Both the position numbers and the translations under genes were made by a program. From NCBI RefSeq assembly GCF_046195335.1, contig NZ_CP176093.1: DNA of 64,000 nt. One strand, written 5' to 3'. Position 1 is the first letter of the stretch. Every line of letters starts with the position of its first letter. Below the pieces are notes generated by a model, which had not been told where the DNA came from, did no database searches, and saw only the letters and a program-made list of their open reading frames with translations. The stretch comes from Methanospirillum lacunae. Its GTDB lineage: Archaea; Halobacteriota; Methanomicrobia; Methanomicrobiales; Methanospirillaceae. Shown piece by piece: positions 8,493 through 17,912 of the stretch.

Positions 8493-11243
8493 TCATATCT
8501 TCTCTAACAATACTGCATGGGCTGCTGCCAGGCGTGCAATCGGCACCCTGGGTCCTGAACATGATACATAAGAGAGTCCAATTTTATGACAGAATATGAT
8601 AGAAGCCGGGTGACCTCCATGCTCGCCACATATCCCGACTTTCATATCTGCCCTGACCTGGCGTCCCCACTTAACTGCCTGTTCCATCAGTCTGCCGACC
8701 CCCTTGACATCCAGTACCTCAAATGGATTATCCTGGAGGATATTACTTAAGTTATACATGGGCAGGAACTTGTTTTCTGCATCCTCGCGTGAGAACGAGA
8801 ATGTTGCCTGGGTGAGGTCATTGGTTCCAAATGAGAAAAATTCAGCCTCTTCTGCAAGGTTGTCAGCCCGCATACAGGCACGTACAACCTCAAGCATTGA
8901 ACCAAACTTGAACTTGAGGGCAAGTCCATAAGCCTTTTCAACGCTCTTTTGGATCTCCAGCACCCATTCTTTCACCCGCTTGAGTTCCTGGGCAGTGCAT
9001 ACCTGCGGAACCATGATCTCCGGATGAACCTCAATACCTGCCTTGAGACATTCAGCTGTAGCTTCAAGTACGGCTCGTATCTGCATCTCGTATATCTCCG
9101 GGAAGGTCAGACCGAGCCGTACCCCCCGGTGGCCAAGCATGGGGTTAACCTCGTGCAGAGCCCTGACTTTCTTGAGCATCGTCTCTTTCTTGGCAATAAC
9201 TGTATCAACGAGTTCTGGATCAGTAAATCCCTGTATCTTGGATTTTATTTCAGAAAGATTCATGAAATGAGCAGCATCCGTGAGGACTCTCATCCCCCTG
9301 ATAGTTTCACGAAGGTTTTTGAGTTCTTTAATCTCATCCACTAACTGTTTTTCTGTAGGCAGAAATTCGTGGATTGGTGGGTCCAATAGCCTGATGGTAA
9401 CCGGACGGGGAGCCATCACCTCAAAAATTTGCTTGAAATCTTCTCTTTGAATAGGGAGCAGTTTTCCAAGGGCTGCAATCCGGTCCTCCTTGGTCTCTGC
9501 AATGATCATCTCCACCATGATCGGTAGCCGCTCAACTCCGTTGAACATCCGTTCTGTCCTGCACAGTCCGATACCCATTGCCCCGTACTTCAAAGCCCTC
9601 ACTGAATCCTCGGGTGTGTCAGCATTGGCCATGACCTGTAACTGTGCAACTTCGTCTGCCCAGGAGAGAATTGTCTCAAGTTCTGGCGAGAATTCGGCTT
9701 CTATCATTGGAACTTCACCAAGGTACACAAGGCCGGTGGTTCCGTCAATGGTGATAAGATCGCCCTCATAGAATTCAGTATCACCGACCCTGGCTACCTT
9801 GAGATGAATATCAACAGTAATGCCTTCAGCGCCTGACACACAGGGTTTTCCCATACCGCGTGCGACCACTGCAGCATGTGATGTCTTTCCTCCCCTGCTG
9901 GTGAGGATACCCTGTGAAGCAAAGAAACCATGTATATCTTCTGGCTTGGTCTCTTCCCTGACAAGGATCACTCTCTCACCTGTCCGTCCTAGTTTTTCTG
10001 CCCGGTCAGCATCAAACACGGCTATACCGATTGCTGCACCGGGTGAAGCTGGAAGTCCTTTTGCCACTGGCTTACTTGAATTTTTTGGATCCAGCCGGGG
10101 GAAGAGGAGTTGGTTGAGCATTTCAGGATTAATCCTGAGAAGAGCCTGGCGCTTATCAATAAGGCCGGTCTTGACCATTTCTACTGAAGTGCGAACAAGA
10201 GCGGTTGCATTCATCTTTCCGTTTCTTGTCTGCAGACAGTAGAGGGTTCCTTTCTCAATGGTGTACTCAAAATCCTGCACTTCTTTGTAGTGAGCCTCAA
10301 GTTTGCGGCGGAGTTCCATCAGTTCATTAAACTGTTTAGGCAGTTCCTGGGCCATAGCAGCAACCGGCTTAGGTGTCCTGATACCCGCAACAACATCCTC
10401 TCCCTGGGCATTGACCAGGTACTCACCAAACATTACATTCTCACCAGTTCCGGGATCACGAGTAAACCCGACTCCTGTTGCAGAGTCATTACCCATGTTC
10501 CCAAAGACCATGGCGACTACATTTACTGCAGTTCCATTGGCCTGTTCTGGTGTGATCTTGAATTCCCGCCGGTAATCGATCGCACGTTTCCCCATCCAGG
10601 AGTTAAAGACAGCTTTTATGGCAATCTCAAGCTGTTCGTAGGGGTCTGTTGGGAATGGTTTGTGAGTAAAGAGTTGGACTACCTTGAGGAAGCGGTCACA
10701 AATATCTGTCAAATCACTGGTTGACAAGTCCACATCATGCTTGACACCCGCTTTCTGTTTGACAGCCTCAAACTCGGTATCAAACTTCTCCTCAGGCACT
10801 CCAAGTGCAACTTTACCGAAGAGCTGGATAAACCTGCGGTATGCATCATATCCAAACCGATCATTACCTGTTCCATTGATCAGCCCAAGCAGAGTCTGAC
10901 TATTGAGACCGAGATTGAGAATGGTATCCATCATACCTGGCATGGATATTGCAGAACCAGACCTGACAGAGACCAGTAGTGGTTTTTCTCTTCCACCGAA
11001 GGTTCTCCCTGTTTTTTTCTCAACTGCTGCCAGATTTGCATGGACCTGTTCCATCACTCCTTCTGGGAGTCTGCGTTCTGGATCATCCAGATAGGCCAGA
11101 CATGCCTCGGTCGTGATTACAAAACCTGGTGGGACATTCAGGTCTATCTGTGTCATCTCACAGAGATTGGCACCTTTGCCTCCGAGGAGTTTCTTGTTCT
11201 TCCCATCGCCTTCGGTAAAGTCGTATACCCATTTCCTGCTCAT
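8493..11243 (-). CDS. ppdK: Pyruvate, phosphate dikinase
   Basis: Interconverts pyruvate + ATP + phosphate and PEP + AMP + pyrophosphate; in methanogens it links pyruvate and gluconeogenesis. At 916 aa it is full length. It has the N-terminal ATP-grasp region (LLGGKGANL; VSVRSGSAISMPGMMDT), the swivelling phosphohistidine domain with His456 in GGKTSHAAVVARGMGKP, and the C-terminal PEP/pyruvate barrel ending CGEHGGHP with the catalytic cysteine. A start at 11243 is supported by GGGAG before the ATG. A possible small gene lies just upstream on the same strand with a TATA-like element ahead of it. Confidence 0.97.
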   Translation of the reverse strand: MSRKWVYDFTEGDGKNKKLLGGKGANLCEMTQIDLNVPPGFVITTEACLAYLDDPERRLPEGVMEQVHANLAAVEKKTGRTFGGREKPLLVSVRSGSAISMPGMMDTILNLGLNSQTLLGLINGTGNDRFGYDAYRRFIQLFGKVALGVPEEKFDTEFEAVKQKAGVKHDVDLSTSDLTDICDRFLKVVQLFTHKPFPTDPYEQLEIAIKAVFNSWMGKRAIDYRREFKITPEQANGTAVNVVAMVFGNMGNDSATGVGFTRDPGTGENVMFGEYLVNAQGEDVVAGIRTPKPVAAMAQELPKQFNELMELRRKLEAHYKEVQDFEYTIEKGTLYCLQTRNGKMNATALVRTSVEMVKTGLIDKRQALLRINPEMLNQLLFPRLDPKNSSKPVAKGLPASPGAAIGIAVFDADRAEKLGRTGERVILVREETKPEDIHGFFASQGILTSRGGKTSHAAVVARGMGKPCVSGAEGITVDIHLKVARVGDTEFYEGDLITIDGTTGLVYLGEVPMIEAEFSPELETILSWADEVAQLQVMANADTPEDSVRALKYGAMGIGLCRTERMFNGVERLPIMVEMIIAETKEDRIAALGKLLPIQREDFKQIFEVMAPRPVTIRLLDPPIHEFLPTEKQLVDEIKELKNLRETIRGMRVLTDAAHFMNLSEIKSKIQGFTDPELVDTVIAKKETMLKKVRALHEVNPMLGHRGVRLGLTFPEIYEMQIRAVLEATAECLKAGIEVHPEIMVPQVCTAQELKRVKEWVLEIQKSVEKAYGLALKFKFGSMLEVVRACMRADNLAEEAEFFSFGTNDLTQATFSFSREDAENKFLPMYNLSNILQDNPFEVLDVKGVGRLMEQAVKWGRQVRADMKVGICGEHGGHPASIIFCHKIGLSYVSCSGPRVPIARLAAAHAVLLEKI

Positions 11244-11290
11244 ATTACTCCCTTGTCATCTGTAAGATCATGTAATTACATCTGGTCTGG

Positions 11291-11518
11291 TTAACTTGTC
11301 ACTGGCAAGAAAGAAGGCTGAAGATATTTGTCTCCAGTTGGAGTTATTTCGTCAGCCATGATATCAGTTACCTGCGGCAGCACTGCAAAAAATTCAGTAC
11401 CCCTTGTCTGCTGCAGGGAAGAATGCAGGGATGACGCCGGATGAAATACAGGTGTAATCCATATATCCGGCTGGGTGGGCCCCTGCATGGGCAGATATGC
11501 GATCGATCTGGATCTCAC
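11291..11518 (-). CDS. Possible small protein ahead of ppdK
   Basis: A 75-codon frame from a GTG start. The sequence is evenly mixed (PTQPDIWITPVFHP, GTEFFAVLPQVTDIMADEI), reads more like protein than random frame, and stays open for another 14 codons upstream of the GTG. A TATA-like element about 60 bases upstream and the 47-base gap to ppdK would fit a short gene cotranscribed with it. No ribosome binding site or known family is visible. Alternatively this is simply the ppdK leader. Confidence 0.3.
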   Translation of the reverse strand: MRSRSIAYLPMQGPTQPDIWITPVFHPASSLHSSLQQTRGTEFFAVLPQVTDIMADEITPTGDKYLQPSFLPVTS

Positions 11519-11573
11519 GTCTGCTATAGGCTCATCATAGAACCATATAACCCTTTCAATTTACAGGTCCAGC

Positions 11574-11584
11574 CTTTTATATGA
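11574..11584 (-). promoter_or_regulatory. TATA-like element for the ppdK unit
   Basis: Read on the minus strand the sequence is CATATAAAAGG, a good archaeal box A, about 25 bases ahead of a plausible start site near 11550. It sits just after the stop of the upstream CAP-domain gene and drives toward ppdK. Confidence 0.45.
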
Positions 11585-11637
11585 AAAGACGATATTCTGT
11601 CAGATAGATGTCCGGGTTTAGGATCCAAAAAAAGTGT

Positions 11638-13014
11638 TTAAAAGAAATCCTGGGTTGCATAGAAGAACTCTCCATCATATGCAACGCCCACACCTATCCG
11701 ATCTATTCCGCGATTAATCAGGTTTTCATTATGGTCTGGGCTGTTTATCCACTCGATCATCATCACATCGGCAACCTGTTGTGGATCGCTTGGGTCAACA
11801 AAACCTGAGTACCCTTTCCCAACAATATTTCCCTTGGCTATCTTGACGATGTTCTCTGCAATACCTGACCTGTTACTCCCATCAGAAAGCCGTTTAGTGG
11901 TATCGTACTTTGCCTCTGTTGCCCGACCGGTTGGAGTTATTCCCTCAGGGGTTTCGTGTGCAAAATAATTTCTTGCAGCCATATCAGTACTATGTGACTG
12001 TGCAATGGATGCCAGGGCTGGATCATAATTCAGAGTTGATAGTCCTCTGTATTCCCGATATTTATTTGTCTTTTCTGCGATGTAGCCTGCCACTTTTTCC
12101 AGAAATGCTTTGTCTACAGGTGGTTTTTGTGCTGTGATTGTAATAGGAGTATCAAATACTGCAGAATTTTTTTCCTCATCTGCTTCGGTTACCATATGGG
12201 TGAAGTCGATGACAGCACCCAGATAGTATTCACCAGGTTCGATGTCGTGAGGAATCAGGTTTGTACTGATACCGGGTTCCTTCATCCCCGGGTATGCCTG
12301 ATAAAAGATAACATCCCAGAGTTTCTGATCTGATGGATCTACATCCGAATCCTTGGAGAGATAGAATCCGAGACGAAATGTACCTGCACTTCCCTTTCCG
12401 ATATTGGAGACTGTGTAATTGATGGTAAGGGGATAATCAGGTGCAATCTCGGTTGGAGAGGCATTATCGAGAGTGACCACAAGATCCGGAAGATCTGATT
12501 GTGAGGGCTGAACTGACCGTTTTACTTCGATTGGAGCTGTTGATACATATTGATTATTGCTCAGGTTTCTGTCAACTGTTGAGGTTGAGATGGTTGACAT
12601 CAGATAGTATTCTCCCGGATTAATTCCACCTGGCAGATCAACAGTGAATGGTACTTGATCTCTATAAAAAGCGGGAATCTCTTCTGTCGTCTTTTGGTGA
12701 ATCCAGATTGGCTTAGCATCAGAAACATTCTGAATTAGGTAATAATCTATTTTTATCTGATCAGCAGCTGCAGGTCCGGGGTTTGCTACAACAATTGCTG
12801 CTGAAAATGGTGATCCCATCTCTGCCTCTCTTGGGGTGATGCTGGCAAGAATTTCAAGATCAGCAGTGCTTAAAAGTTCAGCATGAGCAGTTCCGGGAGA
12901 GCTGTTCAGAACCGTCGTGTTATTACTTATAGAGGAATCTGCCATACTGCACCCGGAAAAAACCAGGAGCAGGAATATAGAAAATATGAGATGGAAAGAC
13001 TTCATCGTAATCAT
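11638..13014 (-). CDS. Secreted lipoprotein with CARDB repeats and a CAP/SCP domain
   Basis: An extracytoplasmic protein. Residues 1-21 are a signal peptide and Cys22 in LVFSGCS is a lipobox-like site. Two CARDB beta-sandwich domains follow: about 48-165 and 173-295, each with the NPG/NIG...GEYYL pattern. The C-terminal 150 residues are a CAP (SCP/PR-1) domain: NKYREYRGLSTLNYDPALASIAQSHS, NYFAHETPEG, GIAENI, and HNENLINRGIDRIGVGVAYD with the His and Glu residues of the family cavity. An internal ATG at residue 4 could be the true start. CAP proteins bind lipids or act as proteases in some cases; the role in archaea is unknown. Monocistronic, upstream of ppdK. Confidence 0.9.
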   Translation of the reverse strand: MITMKSFHLIFSIFLLLVFSGCSMADSSISNNTTVLNSSPGTAHAELLSTADLEILASITPREAEMGSPFSAAIVVANPGPAAADQIKIDYYLIQNVSDAKPIWIHQKTTEEIPAFYRDQVPFTVDLPGGINPGEYYLMSTISTSTVDRNLSNNQYVSTAPIEVKRSVQPSQSDLPDLVVTLDNASPTEIAPDYPLTINYTVSNIGKGSAGTFRLGFYLSKDSDVDPSDQKLWDVIFYQAYPGMKEPGISTNLIPHDIEPGEYYLGAVIDFTHMVTEADEEKNSAVFDTPITITAQKPPVDKAFLEKVAGYIAEKTNKYREYRGLSTLNYDPALASIAQSHSTDMAARNYFAHETPEGITPTGRATEAKYDTTKRLSDGSNRSGIAENIVKIAKGNIVGKGYSGFVDPSDPQQVADVMMIEWINSPDHNENLINRGIDRIGVGVAYDGEFFYATQDFF

Positions 13015-13090
13015 CGGTTATAGTCAATTACAGGTACGATACACAGACCAGTAAGTCTTCTGGTAACCTGCCTGCGAAAAGCAGGGTATG

Positions 13091-14122
13091 TCACACGATA
13101 TAATCGTCAAGTGATGAGTTCGGTCTTCCTGAAAGACCAGATCCGGTAAGATGACTGATGGCAGCCTGTGTCGTCTCCCTGCCCTGTGGCGTTCGTTTCA
13201 AAAACCCGATTCTGATAAGGAATGGTTCATACACGTCCTCGATCGTCCGGGTCTCTTCCCCGATTGAGATAGCGATTGTCTTGAGTCCCACCGGACCGCC
13301 GTTAAAATCCCCTGCAATTACCTGAAGGATCCTCCGGTCCAGGTCATCAAGTCCAAGCCGGTCTATTCCCAGCGATGTAAGAGCCAGATCAGCAATTGGA
13401 CCATCCACTGATCCGTCTCCCCGGACAATGGCATAATCATAGACTCGTCGAAGCAGACGGTTTGCTATCCTTGGAGTTCCACGGCTTCGTTTTGCAATTT
13501 CATCAGCCCCTTCTGGTGTTATTGGGATCTTCAGGATTGAGGCACTTCTGGTTACAATGGTAGCAAGATCTGATGGTTCATAGAGATCCAGTCTTAGGAT
13601 GAGTCCAAACCTGTCCCTGAAAGGAGAACTCAATAATCCTATCCGGGTTGTAGCCCCCACGAGAGTAAACCTCTCAAGAGGGAGCCGTATTGAGCGGGCA
13701 GATGGCCCTTCCCCGATCATAACATCGATGGCATAGTCCTCCATCGCAGGGTAAAGGATCTCTTCAACAATCGGAGTGAGTCGGTGTATTTCATCGATGA
13801 AGAGGAGATCCTTCTGCTTTAGGGGGGTGAGCATCGCAGCAAGATCCCCAGGTCTCTCAATCACTGGTCCTGTTGTGGTCTCAATGGCTGATCCCATCTC
13901 CCTGGCAATAATATGTGAAAGGGTAGTTTTTCCAAGGCCGGGTGGCCCGGAGAAGAGTACATGATCCAGAGGTTCGCTTCGAAGCCTGGCTGACTCCATG
14001 GCGATAGAAAGGGTCTCTTTTATCTGATGTTGTCCGATGAATTCTGATAGGAGAGAAGGGCGAACCGATCTTTCTTCCCTGTCTTCTTCCTTTACTGTAG
14101 GTTCGAGGACCGGTTCACTCAT
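13091..14122 (-). CDS. ruvB: Holliday junction branch-migration ATPase RuvB
   Basis: Hexameric AAA+ motor that with RuvA moves Holliday junctions. Full length at 343 aa. The start region EEDREERSVRPSLLSEFIGQ is typical, followed by Walker A GPPGLGKTT, Walker B LLFIDEIHRL, sensor 1 LVGATTRIGLLSSPFRDRFG, the arginine finger region and the C-terminal winged helix (GGPVGLKTIA...EPFLIRIGFLKRTPQGR). It overlaps the ruvA stop by 8 bases. RuvABC is a bacterial system; most archaea use Hjc, yet I recall ruv genes annotated in Methanomicrobiales, consistent with an old transfer from bacteria. Confidence 0.97.
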   Translation of the reverse strand: MSEPVLEPTVKEEDREERSVRPSLLSEFIGQHQIKETLSIAMESARLRSEPLDHVLFSGPPGLGKTTLSHIIAREMGSAIETTTGPVIERPGDLAAMLTPLKQKDLLFIDEIHRLTPIVEEILYPAMEDYAIDVMIGEGPSARSIRLPLERFTLVGATTRIGLLSSPFRDRFGLILRLDLYEPSDLATIVTRSASILKIPITPEGADEIAKRSRGTPRIANRLLRRVYDYAIVRGDGSVDGPIADLALTSLGIDRLGLDDLDRRILQVIAGDFNGGPVGLKTIAISIGEETRTIEDVYEPFLIRIGFLKRTPQGRETTQAAISHLTGSGLSGRPNSSLDDYIV

Positions 14123-14723
14123 TCTTCTCTCCCTTGTCTTTCAGGATCCTAAGAGCTTCCCTGATTATTCCTGCTGGAGTTCCATCATGAGTGGATGGAT
14201 CAATTTTTCCAACGGCAGCCGCAGCCTCACCCTGACCATATCCAAGTGCCATAAGCCCTAGCACTGCATCTGCCTGTGCATTGTTCCCTCCTTCCTGTCC
14301 AAAAGTTCCCAGATCTGCTGCAAGAACTGCTGCTTTCTTTTTAAGTTCAAGCACAATCCGTTCAGCTCCTGTTTTTCCTACCCCGGGAACAGTTGCTAAC
14401 AGTCGTGAATCTCCAGCCAGAACTGCCCCTGCAACCTGGTCTGGCCTGAGTCTTGAAAGGATAGCGGTTGCAAGTTGGGGACCTACCCGGGAGACTGATG
14501 TCAGCATCCTGAACACTTTTAATTCTGCAGTGGTCTGGAATCCGTATAGCAGAATTGCATCCTGCCTGACCACCATCTCGGTATGAATCACCGCTTCCTT
14601 TGATCCTCTCAATGCTGCAACTGAAGTCTCGGGAACCCGTACGCGATACCCGACCCCTGCTGCCTCAATGATAATGTAATCATCGCCTACATCAACAACG
14701 GGTCCCCTGAGCCGTGCTATCAT
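14115..14723 (-). CDS. ruvA: Holliday junction DNA-binding protein RuvA
   Basis: Tetrameric junction-binding partner of RuvB. 202 aa, the normal length. It has the N-terminal OB fold (MIARLRGPVVDVGDDYIIIEAAGVGYRVRVP), two helix-hairpin-helix motifs (FRMLTSVSRVGPQLATAIL; LLATVPGVGKTGAERIVLELK) and the C-terminal RuvB-binding helices (ADAVLGLMALGYGQGEAAAAV). Its ATG overlaps the ruvC stop by 4 bases and its end overlaps ruvB by 8, so ruvC-ruvA-ruvB is one translationally coupled operon. Confidence 0.97.
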   Translation of the reverse strand: MIARLRGPVVDVGDDYIIIEAAGVGYRVRVPETSVAALRGSKEAVIHTEMVVRQDAILLYGFQTTAELKVFRMLTSVSRVGPQLATAILSRLRPDQVAGAVLAGDSRLLATVPGVGKTGAERIVLELKKKAAVLAADLGTFGQEGGNNAQADAVLGLMALGYGQGEAAAAVGKIDPSTHDGTPAGIIREALRILKDKGEKNE

Positions 14724-15205
14724 CGACGACCCCGGGAACAGTTGATATGGCAGAGTGCAAGTGACAGACCATCTGCAGCATCGTCAGGTCGTGGAATCTC
14801 AGGAAGTCGAAGCAGTCTTGTGATCATCTCCTGCATTTGTTTTTTATCAGCGGATCCTGATCCGGTTATTGCGACTTTCACCTGGTTCGGCGTATACTCG
14901 GTTACCGGAATTTCGTGATGCACTGCAGCAAGGAGGATAACTCCCCGTGCTTCACTCACCTGAAGGGCACTGGTTGTATTCCTGGCAAAAAAGAGGCGTT
15001 CAATCGCCATACTTTCAGGGTTATACCGTTCGATCAGGTTGGTTATTCCTTTGTAGATGAGTCCAAGTCGTTTTGGTGGTTCTCCATCTGATTTACTGGT
15101 CTTAACACATCCCCATTCATCAGCACCAGGTGTCCGCCTATCATCAGATATAATTCCATATCCCACTGTTGCATACCCGGGATCGATACCCAGGACAGTC
15201 ACCAT
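14720..15205 (-). CDS. ruvC: Crossover junction endonuclease RuvC
   Basis: Metal-dependent nuclease that resolves Holliday junctions. I start it at the ATG at 15205 (MVTVLGIDPG), because GAGTGA lies 7 bases upstream and family members begin at this point; a longer frame to 15259 adds 18 residues unlike RuvC. The four acidic catalytic residues are present: Asp in GIDPG, Glu in AIERLFF, and two Asp in PDDAADGLSLAL. It also has the NTTSALQVSEARG helix that contacts the partner subunit. First gene of the ruv group; the ppk1 stop lies 54 bases upstream. Confidence 0.95.
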   Translation of the reverse strand: MVTVLGIDPGYATVGYGIISDDRRTPGADEWGCVKTSKSDGEPPKRLGLIYKGITNLIERYNPESMAIERLFFARNTTSALQVSEARGVILLAAVHHEIPVTEYTPNQVKVAITGSGSADKKQMQEMITRLLRLPEIPRPDDAADGLSLALCHINCSRGRR

Positions 15206-15259
15206 ATGATTTTCACTCTGTTCATTTGTTTCGTGCTGCCTGAAGGTTTTATCCAGCAT

Positions 15260-17458
15260 CTAGATTCCATTGCGTTCAATACCTGTCTCCTCAGGCTCAT
15301 CTGCCGCCTGTTGGTTCCAAATCCCCCTGTGCTTTAAGAACCATTCCTGTGCATTGATCAGCTCATCCCCGTTTGTTGATTTTCTGGGATGATAGATCCC
15401 GTCAGATCCCAAAACACGGGCTTTTGCAGTGTCACGCATGTGGATTGGTAAGATCTCAGAAATAATCTCCTTTTTTATCCCTGAATCAAGAACTGGGTAC
15501 AAAACCTCAACCCTGCGGTTTAAGTTCCTGGGCATGAGATCAGAACTGCCAAGAAGAACGATCTCATCCCCCCCATTATGGAAATAATAGATACGTGAAT
15601 GTTCAAGGAACCTTCCTACTATTGTGCTTACAGAAATGTTGTCTGATATTCCTTTAATGCCAGGCCGCAGGCAACAGATACCTCTGACTTGTAGTTCGAT
15701 TTTTACGCCTGCCATAGAAGCACGGTAGAGTGCTTGAATCATCTCCTCGTCCTGGATGGCATTGAGTTTCAGAACAATGCGACCATCACGGTATTCCTGT
15801 TGTCTCTTGATCTCGCGCTCGATGAGTGAGATGATTCCACGCCTAATGTACTTAGGTGATACCAGCAGGTGATTGTATGCCATGTATCTCGAATACCCGG
15901 TCAGACTGTTGAAGAGGTTTGAAACATCAGATCCTATCTCCGGGTTCGCGGTGAAAAGGCCAATATCGGTATAAATTCTGGCAGTAGATGCGTTGTAGTT
16001 GCCAGTTCCCATATGGACATACCTTACAATCCCGTCCCGTTCACGTCTGACCACCAGACAAAGTTTTGAGTGAACTTTCAGGCCCATAATCCCGAATACA
16101 ACATGGACACCTGCATGTTCCAGAGCTTTGGCCCAACCGATGTTGTTCTCCTCGTCAAACCGGGCTTTAAGTTCTACAACTACAGAGACAGCTTTTCCCA
16201 TCTCCCTGGCATCTAAAAGAGCCCTCACTATCGGAGAACGGGTCCCTGTCCTGTACAGGGTCATCTTTATGGCGAGTACATCTGGATCCTTTGCTGCCTG
16301 ATTGAGAAAGTTGACTACTGGCTGAAAGCTTTCGTATGGGTGAAAGAGCATTATATCCCGGGATCGAATGACGTTAAATATTGCCTTCTCATTTTCCAGG
16401 GCTTTCGGGATACTTGGGACAAACGGGGCATCTTTTAGATCCGGCCGGTCAAGGTCAAGCATACACATAAGATCAGCCATCCCGATAGGGCCGGCGATCC
16501 TGTAGAACATATGCGGGTGCTTAACGAGTTTCTCCCCCATCATACCACAGACCGTCTGGTCCATCCAGGATGAGACCTCAATTCTGGAAGGAACACCTAC
16601 CCACCGTCTTCCAACTGATTCCTCAACAGCAGTCAGGAGATCGTCGGCTTCATCCTCCTCTATCTCTATATCAGCATCACGGGTAACCCTGAATGGGTAT
16701 GATGCCCTTACTTCAAGACCCGGAAAGAGAAGGTCAAGATTTGAAGATATCACGTCTTCCAGGAAGATGAGTTCTATTCCTCCCGGGGCCCTCGGTCCAT
16801 TATCAGTACCAGGGATCTTTAAAAGTCGTGGGAAGAGTTTGTTTGGAATTTTGATCCTGGCAAAGAGATCCTCCTCCCCCCCCCGTTCCCTGACAATGAT
16901 TGCAAGATTGAGTGCGAGGTTTGAGATAAATGGAAATGGGTGCGATTTATCAAATGCAAGGGGGGTGAGAACCGGGAATATCTCCTTGATGAAGTATGTT
17001 CTGAGTTCACGTTTCTGCTGTTCGTCAAGTGTCTCGTATGTATGGATGACAATTCCATGCTCTCTGAGTTCTGGTATGATTTCATCATGCCAGACAGTCA
17101 CCTGTTCTTCAAGCAGGGGGAAAAGGTCTTCATAAATCTTATCAAGAATTCGAGCCGGTGTAAGCCCGTCAGGAGGGGCCTTAAGGACACCCTCGTCAAG
17201 CTGGCGATGTAGACCTGAAACCCTGATCATGAAGAATTCATCTAAATTATTTGAGAAGATAGCAAGGAATTTGACCCGTTCAAGCAGGGGATGACTTTTG
17301 TCTTTTGCCTCGTCAAGCACATGCCTGTTGAACTGGAGCCAGGAGAGCTCCCTGTTGATGTAGTATGATGGATCTTGCAGGATACTATCATTGTCCAGGC
17401 TCTTTCCTTCAGCTAAAAGAGGCTCATCCCGATTCATTATCAGGATATAAGAGAGCAA
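15260..17458 (-). CDS. ppk1: Polyphosphate kinase 1
   Basis: Makes polyphosphate from ATP reversibly. 732 aa, normal length. The N-terminal domain starts YINRELSWLQFNRHVLDEA; the catalytic domains follow with LAFDKSHPFPFISN, MTLYRTG and GLKVHSKLCLV, in which His463 matches the autophosphorylated histidine of E. coli PPK1; RYVHMGTGNYN and the second phospholipase-D-like motif LEHSRIYYFHNGG complete the set. An ATG at residue 8 (MNRDEPL) is an alternative start. It lies directly upstream of the ruv genes on the same strand and may be cotranscribed with them. About 450 bases of non-coding DNA precede it. PpK1 is patchily distributed in archaea. Confidence 0.95.
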   Translation of the reverse strand: MLSYILIMNRDEPLLAEGKSLDNDSILQDPSYYINRELSWLQFNRHVLDEAKDKSHPLLERVKFLAIFSNNLDEFFMIRVSGLHRQLDEGVLKAPPDGLTPARILDKIYEDLFPLLEEQVTVWHDEIIPELREHGIVIHTYETLDEQQKRELRTYFIKEIFPVLTPLAFDKSHPFPFISNLALNLAIIVRERGGEEDLFARIKIPNKLFPRLLKIPGTDNGPRAPGGIELIFLEDVISSNLDLLFPGLEVRASYPFRVTRDADIEIEEDEADDLLTAVEESVGRRWVGVPSRIEVSSWMDQTVCGMMGEKLVKHPHMFYRIAGPIGMADLMCMLDLDRPDLKDAPFVPSIPKALENEKAIFNVIRSRDIMLFHPYESFQPVVNFLNQAAKDPDVLAIKMTLYRTGTRSPIVRALLDAREMGKAVSVVVELKARFDEENNIGWAKALEHAGVHVVFGIMGLKVHSKLCLVVRRERDGIVRYVHMGTGNYNASTARIYTDIGLFTANPEIGSDVSNLFNSLTGYSRYMAYNHLLVSPKYIRRGIISLIEREIKRQQEYRDGRIVLKLNAIQDEEMIQALYRASMAGVKIELQVRGICCLRPGIKGISDNISVSTIVGRFLEHSRIYYFHNGGDEIVLLGSSDLMPRNLNRRVEVLYPVLDSGIKKEIISEILPIHMRDTAKARVLGSDGIYHPRKSTNGDELINAQEWFLKHRGIWNQQAADEPEETGIERNGI

Positions 17459-17912
17459 ATGGTGATAATTCTTGCGATAAAATGAGGATGATGCCTAACT
17501 TTTCCTGATATCCAAAAAGTAGAAACGAAATGAATTGAGACTAATTTTAAAAAAATCTTCACGTTTTTTTTTGATAATTACATTCGCACTATATGGGCAA
17601 TATGTCGTTGATTCCTTTGAATAACTAAATTACGAAAATTTTCACTACCTCATTTCGGATAATTTTTTTTGGATTCAACCGCTCTTGTTTAGAATGTGCA
17701 ATGATCATGGATAGTTGCCTCTGTCAGGCACGCTTATCACATTTTGATTATTGTGGAAATGAGTTTTCAGAATTACTGTACATATATTAAAAATAATCTT
17801 AAGGTTTTATGTTGGCAATCACCTGGACTACTCATGAATATGTTTAAAAATGGAGTTTAAAAACAAATTATATATTTTCCTAACGGTTTACCAATCGGGT
17901 TGGGATTCTCAT
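17459..17912. other. 454-base intergenic region
   Basis: AT-rich stretch between the activase stop and the ppk1 start, both on the minus strand. It must hold the activase terminator and the ppk1 promoter. A T9 run at about 17562-17570 would read as A-rich on the transcribed strand. I see no gene, strong hairpin or clear operator. Confidence 0.5.

Noticed and set aside
10290..10724. 144-codon plus-strand frame inside ppdK
   Set aside because: It lies wholly antisense to the conserved ATP-grasp region of ppdK and has no recognisable domain.
15206..15259. N-terminal extension of RuvC by 18 codons
   Set aside because: The ATG at 15205 has a good ribosome binding site and matches the family start at GIDPG; the extension is unlike RuvC.
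17562..17570. T9 run as a transcription terminator
   Set aside because: Genes on both sides read on the minus strand, where the run becomes poly-A, so it is not a poly-U terminator for either.
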